A stretch of 9,004 bases of DNA from positions 1 through 9,004 of the forward strand of contig JAZDOR010000159.1 of the NCBI GenBank assembly GCA_043798435.1. The letters are read 5' to 3'. Of the stretch, positions 1 to 5,702 are shown piece after piece. The stretch's first letter is position 1; each line of letters opens with the position of its first letter. The DNA is from JAGUXG01 sp043798435 (GTDB taxonomy: Bacteria > UBA9089 > UBA9088 > JAGUXG01). The notes below the pieces were generated by a model. The model saw only the letters and a list, made by a program, of their open reading frames with translations. It did no database searches and was not told the origin of the DNA. Made by a program: the position numbers and the translations under genes.

Positions 1-1
1 G

Positions 2-151
2 AAGAGCTATGTGCAATCATTGCCAAAAGTATCATTACAGCGAAAGAAAAATAATTTTGAAATGCTAATTGCTAATTTTACATTTTGCATTGAATTATTC
101 AAAAATAATCATTTGATTCCACAAAAAACCCTGAAGAGCCTAAAAAGATGA
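2..151 (+). CDS. Possible C-terminal end of an upstream gene (partial, unrecognised)
   Basis: The frame starting at base 2 is open from the window edge to a TGA at 149-151, giving 49 codons. The TGA overlaps the ATG of the next gene in an ATGA arrangement, which would be typical of translational coupling in this operon. I recognise no family in the peptide, which is rich in Lys, Asn and Phe. The main alternative is that bases 55-147 are AT-rich spacer, since they resemble the AT-rich spacer sequence elsewhere in the window. The real upstream gene would then end in frame 1 at the TAA at 52-54, after 17 codons. Only sequence upstream of the window can decide. Confidence is low. Confidence 0.25.
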   Translation, partial: KSYVQSLPKVSLQRKKNNFEMLIANFTFCIELFKNNHLIPQKTLKSLKR

Positions 152-1380
152 ACATCCTATTTATCGCTACCTTCATCCCTTATCCGCCCTCTTATGGAGG
201 TTCTTACCAAAGGACATTCAACATAATCAAACATTTGGCCAAAGAGAACAATATCTTTCTGATAGGTTTTGTAAAAAAGAAGAATATGCCAGAGGATATT
301 GATGCCCTTAAAAAGATATGTTCAAAGGTAGTAGCTCTCTATACCTCAGATGACTGGTCTGTCCTTTCCTTAGCCAAACACCTTTTTCTAAACCTCTTCT
401 CTCCTCTTCCTTATACCGTTCAAAAGTATTATTCAAGGAAGGTAAAGAGGGTGATTGAGGGGATATTAAAAGAAACAAAGATTGACATCCTTCATCTTGA
501 TGCGCCAGATTTAGCAGGGTATATGGAGGATTATCCCGAGCTTCCTTCTGTTTTGGTCAATCATAATGTAGAATCAATCCTGATGAAGGGTTATGCCAGG
601 CAGACAAGGAATATCCCCAAGAAACTCTACTTCTACCTTCAAGGTATAAAGATGAGGCTTTATGAGAAAAGGATGCTTCCTGAAGCAGATGCTTGTATAG
701 CGGTCTCTGATGATGATGGGCAGAGACTAAAGGCAATAGCCCCCAAAGCAAACATTTCCATTGTTCCCAATGGGGTTGATACAAGCTACTTCTGCACAAA
801 AGAGGGCTCAGTGGATGAAAACAACATGATCTTCATCGGCTCTATGGACTATTATCCGAACTTAGATGCCGCTATCTTTTTCTGTAAGAAAATATTGCCC
901 TTGATAAAGAAAGAGGTAAGAGATGCTAAGATGATTGTCATTGGCGCACCAAAGCCAAAACAGCTTTTAGGAATAAAGGATGTAGAGGTTTTAGGGTTTA
1001 TTGAGGATGTCCGACCCTATATACAGAGGGCAGGGGTATATATTGCTCCGCTTCGGATAGGTAGTGGAACCCGTTTGAAGATTCTTGAGGCTCTGGCTTG
1101 CGGCAAGGCAATAGTCTCTACCTCAATAGGATGTGAAGGGCTGGCTGTCACGCATTATAAGGATATCTTGATAGCGGATAGACCAGAGGATTTTGCTAAA
1201 GCGGTTATTACTTTAATGAAAGAGAAAGGCCTGAGGGAAAAACTTGGTAAGGAGGGAAGGAGATTGGTTGAGGAAAGGTATGATTGGGGAGGGATTGTTC
1301 AGGTAATGAAGGAGGTATATAAAAATGTTGCGGATGATTCCACTGGAAGGGATTGTTCAGGTAATGAAGGAGGTATATAA
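148..1380 (+). CDS. Glycosyltransferase family 4 (GT-B fold)
   Basis: Predicted cytoplasmic or membrane-associated glycosyltransferase that moves a sugar from a nucleotide donor to a growing lipid-linked glycan. The 410 residues show the GT-B layout. The N-terminal domain begins MNILFIATFIPYPP with a Gly-Gly loop (G17-G18) and has an HNVES motif (139-143). The C-terminal donor domain has VPNGVD (206-211), FIGSMDYYPN (229-238) and the donor-binding stretch IAPLRIGSGTRLKILEALA (299-317) with conserved E314. The first Glu of the classical EX7E motif is replaced by Ser306, as in several GT4 subfamilies with a GSGTRLK motif. The ATG at 148 has only a weak GAAGAG upstream. The last 12 residues or so (from G400) come from a 58-bp tandem duplication that shifted the frame, so the C-terminus is not the ancestral one; the catalytic core is untouched. 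Donor and acceptor sugars cannot be told. It may belong to the exosortase/EPS-associated GT4 group. Confidence 0.9.
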   Translation: MNILFIATFIPYPPSYGGSYQRTFNIIKHLAKENNIFLIGFVKKKNMPEDIDALKKICSKVVALYTSDDWSVLSLAKHLFLNLFSPLPYTVQKYYSRKVKRVIEGILKETKIDILHLDAPDLAGYMEDYPELPSVLVNHNVESILMKGYARQTRNIPKKLYFYLQGIKMRLYEKRMLPEADACIAVSDDDGQRLKAIAPKANISIVPNGVDTSYFCTKEGSVDENNMIFIGSMDYYPNLDAAIFFCKKILPLIKKEVRDAKMIVIGAPKPKQLLGIKDVEVLGFIEDVRPYIQRAGVYIAPLRIGSGTRLKILEALACGKAIVSTSIGCEGLAVTHYKDILIADRPEDFAKAVITLMKEKGLREKLGKEGRRLVEERYDWGGIVQVMKEVYKNVADDSTGRDCSGNEGGI

Positions 1381-1401
1381 AAATGTTGCGGATGATTCCA
1401 C
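1290..1401 (+). repeat. 54-bp exact direct repeat, 58-bp period, at a gene junction
   Basis: Bases 1290-1343 and 1348-1401 are identical over 54 bp, separated by the 4 bases TGGA. Each copy holds the Shine-Dalgarno AAGGAGGT (1309-1316 and 1367-1374) and an ATG 8 nt later (1325 and 1383). Copy 1 is coding sequence of the glycosyltransferase. Copy 2 carries that gene's new stop (1378-1380) and the start of the aminotransferase. The 58-bp period is not a multiple of three, so the upstream frame changes in copy 2. It looks like a recent tandem duplication, or possibly an assembly error. Confidence 0.97.
1367..1374 (+). promoter_or_regulatory. Strong Shine-Dalgarno site of the aminotransferase gene
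   Basis: AAGGAGGT lies 8 nt upstream of the ATG at 1383, an ideal fit to the 16S rRNA tail, and fixes this start. It lies inside the coding end of the upstream glycosyltransferase. An identical site at 1309-1316 precedes a decoy ATG at 1325 because of the tandem duplication. Confidence 0.85.
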
Positions 1402-2600
1402 CTGCAGGTGCACCTATTAGGATACAGGAGATTATGTATAGCTATAGATATTTATTCTCTCCTTGTTTTGAGGAGCTTAAAGAGAGTCTTTCTCAGTATC
1501 TCAAGACAAAACACATTTTCTTCTTCTCCTCAGGTCGTGCTGGACTTTCTGTTATCTTGAAGACCTTGCATAAACTCTCTGATAGAAGAGAGGTTATAAT
1601 CCCTGCTTATACCTGTTTTAGCGTTCCTTCAGCCATAGCAAGGGTTGGTTTGAAAATAACCCCTTGCGATATTGAACCTACTACCCTTGATTTTTCCCTA
1701 TCTAAACTTCAAAGGCTTGTTACAGAAGAGACCTTGGCTATAATACCTGTCCATCTATTTGGTCTCTCATCCCGGATTGACGAAGTATTAAAGATAGCTA
1801 AAGGCTGTGGGGCATGCACCATTTCCGATGTTGCTCAGGCTATGGGAGCAAGGCTTCACAATCAGCCCTTAGGTGGATTTGGCGATGTAGCCCTTTTTAG
1901 TCTGGGTCGTGGAAAGAACATTACTGCCTTGCAAGGAGGAATCATTGCCACCAATTCAGACCTTTATGCCCAGGCCATTCAGGAAGAGATGGATGGGTTA
2001 GATCCCATAACCTTCAAAAAAAGGCTACTTATACATTTGAGCTTATGGCTCTATTCTATCTTTTTACGACCACAGCTATATTGGCTACCCAATAGCTTGC
2101 CATTCTTAGAGCTCGGCCTCTCTAAGTTTTCTTTAGACTATGAGGTATCCTCTTTTTACAAATTTCTATCTTATATTGCCCTCTCTCAACTAAGAAATTT
2201 AGATGCTGTTAACCGGATGAGAAGGGAGAAGGCGGATTACCTTATCAAGGGGCTAAAAGACCTGCCTTACCTCTTTATTCCTTCCCCTATTTCAGGTTCT
2301 TCTCCTTGTTATCTCCGCCTCCCTGTGCTTATTGCCGAGCCTGATCTCCGTGAAGAGATTTATCGCGAGTTAACTCAAAAAGGAATAGGGGTGAGCAAGA
2401 TGTATCCTGCATCCATAGATGAAATACCCGAGGCAAAACCCTATCTTTCTGAAAAGACAAAGTCTTGCCTGAGTGCTCAACGGGTGGCTAAAGAGATTTT
2501 AACCCTACCAACCCATCCCCTTGTAACCAAAAAAGACCTTGACAAAATAGTCATTATATTCAGAAAATGTAACCGTTCAGGCTATACATCAAGAGTGTAA
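1383..2600 (+). CDS. DegT/DnrJ/EryC1/StrS-family PLP-dependent aminotransferase
   Basis: Likely transfers an amino group from glutamate to a keto-sugar nucleotide, making an amino sugar for the polysaccharide. The 405 residues fit this fold type I family. The cofactor-binding start is SSGRAGL (49-55). A long substrate and cofactor domain contains IIPAYTC (72-78) and DVAQA (149-153), whose Asp149 and Gln152 should contact the PLP ring. The Schiff-base lysine is most likely Lys178 in SLGRGKNI (173-180), followed by the usual Gly-Gly (185-186). The C-terminal part has LPTHPLVTKKDL (375-386), also typical. ATG 1383 has a perfect Shine-Dalgarno; ATG 1392, three codons in, is the alternative. It starts 2 nt after the glycosyltransferase stop, so terminating ribosomes could restart here. 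The last codon and stop form the outer edge of a large palindrome. The family call is firm. The substrate is not known, and a non-catalytic (dehydratase-type) family member is unlikely because the lysine is present. Confidence 0.88.
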   Translation: MLRMIPPAGAPIRIQEIMYSYRYLFSPCFEELKESLSQYLKTKHIFFFSSGRAGLSVILKTLHKLSDRREVIIPAYTCFSVPSAIARVGLKITPCDIEPTTLDFSLSKLQRLVTEETLAIIPVHLFGLSSRIDEVLKIAKGCGACTISDVAQAMGARLHNQPLGGFGDVALFSLGRGKNITALQGGIIATNSDLYAQAIQEEMDGLDPITFKKRLLIHLSLWLYSIFLRPQLYWLPNSLPFLELGLSKFSLDYEVSSFYKFLSYIALSQLRNLDAVNRMRREKADYLIKGLKDLPYLFIPSPISGSSPCYLRLPVLIAEPDLREEIYRELTQKGIGVSKMYPASIDEIPEAKPYLSEKTKSCLSAQRVAKEILTLPTHPLVTKKDLDKIVIIFRKCNRSGYTSRV

Positions 2601-2709
2601 GAAGGGGGATAAGGAGATATAGGAGATATGGAGATTATTCATTTTTAATTTTTAATTCAAAATTTTATCCCCTTATCCCCTTAATCTCTATATCCCCTTT
2701 TCTTACACT
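2594..2709. repeat. 116-bp imperfect palindrome with GGGGATAAGG-type arms
   Basis: Arms of about 44 bp (2594-2637 and 2665-2709) flank a 27-nt AT-rich loop. The outer 10 bp pair perfectly (AGTGTAAGAA at 2594-2603 with its complement at 2700-2709). The next 34 positions pair at about 25, allowing one unpaired base at 2699. The left arm is a purine tract with repeated GGAGATAT units, the right arm a pyrimidine tract with repeated TATCCCC units. The loop holds a 7-bp tandem, ATTTTTA. The left arm includes the stop codon of the aminotransferase, and the right arm ends 27 bp before the next ATG. There is no T-run after the stem, so a simple intrinsic terminator is not evident. It could shield the 3' end of the mRNA, or be a mobile repeat that landed at the gene end. 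Confidence 0.85.
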
Positions 2710-2736
2710 ATCGCAGCGCTTACGAAAATTCTTAAG

Positions 2737-2825
2737 ATGAAAAAATTCCTGAAGTGGTTGATTTCGTATGAGGGTGTTTACAAAGAGAAGAACGGTATGA
2801 AGAGTCTTCTCAAGTGGTTGATTTC
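2737..2825 (+). repeat. Short in-frame duplication at the deacetylase start
   Basis: Bases 2737-2765 and 2797-2825 match at 23 of 29 positions. The last 14 bases (AAGTGGTTGATTTC at 2752-2765 and 2812-2825) are identical. The period is 60 bp, so the two copies encode MKKFLKWLIS and MKSLLKWLIS in the same frame, each opening with an ATG. Confidence 0.75.
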
Positions 2826-3639
2826 TGCACTTATTTTTTATAGTGGTGCATTACATCTATACCTCTTCATTCTGCATAAGATACGACCTAAGATTCTTGT
2901 CCTCTGTTATCATCGGATAGTCCAGGAGCTTAACCCTTCTTTTCCTTCTGGAATGGAGACGGGTGTGAATACCTTTAAGAAACAGCTTGAATATTTGTCA
3001 AAAAATTACAAGGTTATCTCCTATCAAACCTTTATAGATTATCTCAAGCAAAAGATTCCTTTGCCTTCTTGCAATCTTTGCCTCCTCACATTTGACGATG
3101 GCTGGAAAGAGACTTATACCCATGCTTTTCCCCTTCTGAAGAAATATCGTCTGCCTGCCATTATTTTCCTTCCTACATCCTGTATAGGCACAGAAAAAAA
3201 AGAATTTTACCCAAGATTTGGAATCCCAGAAGACTTTGTTGGCAGACCTTTCTTAAATTGGGAGGAGGTTTATCTGATGAGTTCATCAGGATTGATATCC
3301 TTTGGCTGCCATACCCAGACACATCCTCTTTTAGACGAAATCTCCCTTGAAAAAGCAATGGATGAGATATCAAAACCAAGGTTAAAGATAGAGGAAGAGC
3401 TCCATCTGCCAGCAAGAACCTTTGCGTATCCTAAGGGCAGATGGAACGAAAAGCTGAAGGAGATGGTTGAAAAGGCAGGTTATGAATGTGCATTTACCAC
3501 AAAAGAGGAATTTTTTGACCTGAAGCTGAGTCCGTATTTAATACCTCGAAGAATTGTTCATGAAGGAATGTCAATTGAAGTATCAGGCAGATTCTCTAAA
3601 AGCATATTTGCTGCGGTAATAAACGGTATATTTAAATGA
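2737..3639 (+). CDS. Membrane-anchored polysaccharide deacetylase (NodB/CE4-type)
   Basis: Predicted metal-dependent deacetylase that removes acetyl groups from the glycan, probably on the outer side of the membrane. The 300 residues have a hydrophobic N-terminal anchor (about 24-47, with no clear cleavage site), then LVLCYHR (54-60). The catalytic motifs are TFDDG (118-122; Asp120 is the likely base and Asp121 a metal ligand), HTQTH (192-196; metal ligands His192 and His196) and AYPKG (230-234). The start is uncertain. ATG 2737 lacks a clear Shine-Dalgarno. ATG 2797 has a weak GAGAAG about 8 nt upstream, and from there the protein begins MKSLLKWLIS directly before the anchor, as such deacetylases usually do. 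The 20 extra residues from 2737 begin MKKFLKWLIS, a near copy, so the extension looks like a small duplication. The gene sits between two palindromic spacers and may be transcribed partly on its own. The family is firm; the glycan substrate is unknown. Confidence 0.9.
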   Translation: MKKFLKWLISYEGVYKEKNGMKSLLKWLISALIFYSGALHLYLFILHKIRPKILVLCYHRIVQELNPSFPSGMETGVNTFKKQLEYLSKNYKVISYQTFIDYLKQKIPLPSCNLCLLTFDDGWKETYTHAFPLLKKYRLPAIIFLPTSCIGTEKKEFYPRFGIPEDFVGRPFLNWEEVYLMSSSGLISFGCHTQTHPLLDEISLEKAMDEISKPRLKIEEELHLPARTFAYPKGRWNEKLKEMVEKAGYECAFTTKEEFFDLKLSPYLIPRRIVHEGMSIEVSGRFSKSIFAAVINGIFK

Positions 3640-3663
3640 CCGAATACAGAATTCAGGTAACTA

Positions 3664-3801
3664 TTTACTCAAGTGAAGCAGAAGATAATTATTCACCGCA
3701 GAGCACGCTGAGAACGCAGAGAATTTACAAAATTTTTAAGTTTTTTATTTCTCTGTGCCCTCTGCGACCTCTGCGGTTAATCTTTACTTCAGGTGGGTAA
3801 A
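3664..3801. repeat. CGCAGAG-type palindromic repeat element
   Basis: The core arms ACCGCAGAG...CAGAGAA (3695-3723) and their complement (3749-3777) surround a 25-nt AT-rich loop. In the left arm CGCAGAG-like units recur every 9 bp. Weaker complementarity continues outward: TTTAC, TGAAG and AAGAT on the left pair with matching blocks on the right, out to 3664 and 3801. GTAAC (3657-3661) with GTTAC (3804-3808), and GAATTC (3649-3654) with GAATTC (3809-3814), extend the symmetry to about 166 bp. From memory, CGCAGAG palindromes of this kind are scattered through many environmental bacterial genomes, and their function is unknown. Confidence 0.85.
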
Positions 3802-3808
3802 GTGTTAC

Positions 3809-3882
3809 GAATTCAGAATACAGAATGCAGAATAGATGCAGGTTTTCTTATTCTGACTCCTGAATTCTGACTCCTGAATTCT
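3809..3882. repeat. GAATTCAG-type palindromic repeat with 14-bp tandem
   Basis: The left arm (3809-3833) repeats CAGAAT-like units: GAATTCAGAATACAG, then AATGCAGAAT. The right arm (about 3850-3882) contains two exact tandem copies of the 14-mer TGACTCCTGAATTC (3854-3867 and 3868-3881), largely complementary to the left arm. The loop is about 16 nt. The 11-mer GAATACAGAAT occurs at 3816-3826 and again at 3642-3652, on the far side of the CGCAGAG element, suggesting one family member split by the other. Confidence 0.8.
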
Positions 3883-3921
3883 ATTTGGTTTGTTGCAAGG
3901 ACTGATTTATTCTCGGTATAA

Positions 3922-4278
3922 ATGAAAACATTGAAATGGCGATTAATCAGCATCTTATACATTATATTGATCTTCTGCCTCTCTTCAATACCTGATACAG
4001 GGAAACAGATTATTAGGGGAGAGAATGTTATTTCAAACCTGGCTCATATTCCCATCTACACGATTCTAACCTATCTTCTCTTCAAGGCTTTTCAAAACAA
4101 ATCTTCCTCATCTACCAGGATATGGATCATATCAATCCTCTGTGCCTTTATCTTCGGAATAATTCAAGAGTTCTATCAAGCCTTAATTCCAGGTCGTACG
4201 ACCTCTCTCTCCGATGTTTGCCTCAATGGGATAGGCATTGGACTTGCTTTAATCATTAAATGGAAGAAAAAAGAATAA
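3922..4278 (+). CDS. VanZ-like small membrane protein
   Basis: A 118-residue integral membrane protein with about four hydrophobic segments (roughly 8-22, 38-56, 67-82 and 100-113). It carries the signature of the VanZ-like family: NLAH...Y (39-46), then E83 and Q86, PGR (90-92) and SDVCLNGIGIG (97-107), with Asp98 and Asn102 conserved. VanZ itself gives low-level teicoplanin resistance by an unclear mechanism. Relatives in polysaccharide and exosortase loci have no settled role, so resistance should not be assumed. The ATG at 3922 has no Shine-Dalgarno. A weak TTGGTT/TATTCT pair (3885-3890, 3908-3913, 17-bp spacer) would place a transcript start close to the ATG, so a leaderless message is possible but unproven. 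The end overlaps the flippase start by 19 nt, tying the two genes together. Family call good, function unknown. Confidence 0.85.
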   Translation: MKTLKWRLISILYIILIFCLSSIPDTGKQIIRGENVISNLAHIPIYTILTYLLFKAFQNKSSSSTRIWIISILCAFIFGIIQEFYQALIPGRTTSLSDVCLNGIGIGLALIIKWKKKE

Positions 4279-5702
4279 TCTCGCTTAAAGGAATTATTGG
4301 CTATGCATCAGCTTTGTACTTTGTTGGACTCTTCTCCTCCTTTATTTCATTTGGTGTAACCCTGATGTTGATTAAAGTAATCACAAAAGAGGCTTTGGGA
4401 AAATTAGGCTTTTTTGTTGCCTTTTATACCTTAGGAAACTCTATATTGAGCTTTGGTATGGAGAGAACGATAGTGAAATATGTAGGAGAAGGCAGGATAC
4501 ATAAGGCTAAGATTATTAAAATCATCTTCTTGCTTACAGGTATTATCTCCATCTTTACTATTCTGGGAGGAATAATGATATATAGCTTTAATAAACTTTG
4601 GGCATTTTCGTTGCTGATGATAACGCCTTGTCTCTTCTGCAGTTTTTCTGTCTCAATATTTAGAGGAGAGTTTGCCAGAAACAAAGAGATTAAATTTAAT
4701 CTCGTCTGTTCGCTCTTAAACTCTGGGATTACTCTCATCTTACTTTTGTTCTTTAAGAATGAACTTGCTCCAATCCTTGGACAGATATTCAGCTACTATA
4801 TCTGTGCAATTTTTCTTCTCTTCTATCTATTAAGTAAGGTCAAGGGAGATGATAGGTGTTCTATAAATACCTCTGATTGGTCATGGATAAAAGAGATGGC
4901 AAAATTTAGTTTTCCACTGTGGATAGCCATCCTTTGTGCTACAGCAAATAGGACAGCAGATAAGTTCATCCTTCAGGGTTTTTTGGGATTTTCTCTTTTG
5001 GGCGAGTATTATCTATCCCAACAATTTTTTCAATTTATTGACAAACCAATAGCCAACCTTTCTCAGGCTCTTTTAGGTGGCTTATCTATCAGTGGAATTA
5101 AATCTTTATCTACATACCAAAGGTTAATATCCTTCAATTTAGTGCTCTTTCCTTCAGTCGCCTTATTAACCACTGGAATATTGCCAGTTTTATTGAAGAT
5201 TCTCAACAAAGATTTTCCCTGCGTTGCACCCATTTTTGCCCTTCTTTCTGTCTGTTTTGTGGCAAAGAGCATAGAAGTGGTCAATACTGTCTCTACTATA
5301 GTGAAAAACTATCCACAGGCAAACCAGAATACCCATCTTATCACCTTCCTTATAAACATACCAACCCTACTCATATTGGTCTCTTGTTTTGGTATCTATG
5401 GAGCTGGTTTTGGTGTAATAACATTTTGGTTTCTCTATATATTTATACATATGCACTTTATGAAGAAGATACTACCTGAATATGTATCCCTTGGATTAAG
5501 GATGTGCATTAAGGCACTTCTTTTCTATCTGCTTGCTCTGAGTCTGATATTCAAAATAGGAGGCATAGCCATTATTCCATTGGGTATCGCTGTCTATCTC
5601 TTTGGCAGTCATTGGATTGGAATCTGGAGTTATCTCGAGTTAAAGGCTATGATGGAGGAGCTTTTTAAGAGGAAATCTCTGACAAAAGCAGAACAAATTT
5701 GA
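4260..5702 (+). CDS. Polysaccharide flippase (Wzx-like, MOP superfamily)
   Basis: Predicted inner-membrane transporter that flips lipid-linked glycan units to the outer face. The 480 residues are nearly all hydrophobic, with about 12-14 membrane segments and short charged loops, the usual size for this family. The N-terminal helix region (13-40) and following TKEALGKLGFFVAFY (42-56) match Wzx/RfbX proteins. The middle has NRTADKFILQGFLG (230-243) followed by LGEYYLSQQ (247-255), the counterpart of the family's D.(F/Y)(I/M)(L/I)G...(V/L)G.Y pattern. The C-terminal tail (461-480) is charged and cytoplasmic. ATG 4260 lies inside the VanZ-like gene (19-nt overlap) and has no Shine-Dalgarno, so translation probably depends on coupling. 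The end overlaps the methyltransferase start by 4 nt. The specific substrate cannot be read from the sequence. Confidence 0.9.
   Translation: MEEKRIISLKGIIGYASALYFVGLFSSFISFGVTLMLIKVITKEALGKLGFFVAFYTLGNSILSFGMERTIVKYVGEGRIHKAKIIKIIFLLTGIISIFTILGGIMIYSFNKLWAFSLLMITPCLFCSFSVSIFRGEFARNKEIKFNLVCSLLNSGITLILLLFFKNELAPILGQIFSYYICAIFLLFYLLSKVKGDDRCSINTSDWSWIKEMAKFSFPLWIAILCATANRTADKFILQGFLGFSLLGEYYLSQQFFQFIDKPIANLSQALLGGLSISGIKSLSTYQRLISFNLVLFPSVALLTTGILPVLLKILNKDFPCVAPIFALLSVCFVAKSIEVVNTVSTIVKNYPQANQNTHLITFLINIPTLLILVSCFGIYGAGFGVITFWFLYIFIHMHFMKKILPEYVSLGLRMCIKALLFYLLALSLIFKIGGIAIIPLGIAVYLFGSHWIGIWSYLELKAMMEELFKRKSLTKAEQI

Larger units (their letters stand above)
3640..3921. other. Gene-free spacer filled by palindromic repeats
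   Basis: This 282-bp stretch holds no credible ORF. Almost all of it is explained by two palindromic families: a CGCAGAG-type element (about 3664-3801) and a GAATTCAG-type element (3809-3882), with a further GAATTCAG fragment at 3641-3656. The remaining 40 bp before the next gene (3883-3921) show no convincing Shine-Dalgarno or promoter. Confidence 0.8.

Noticed and set aside
3640..3921. Repeat-rich spacer as a CRISPR array or tRNA/ncRNA gene
   Set aside because: The repeats are inverted and adjacent, not evenly spaced direct repeats with unique spacers, and no cloverleaf or other known RNA pattern is seen.
3893..3922. TTGCAA and TATAAA, 18 bp apart, as a promoter for the VanZ-like gene
   Set aside because: The TATAAA overlaps the A of the ATG, so transcription would begin downstream of the start codon, and no later start fits the family.
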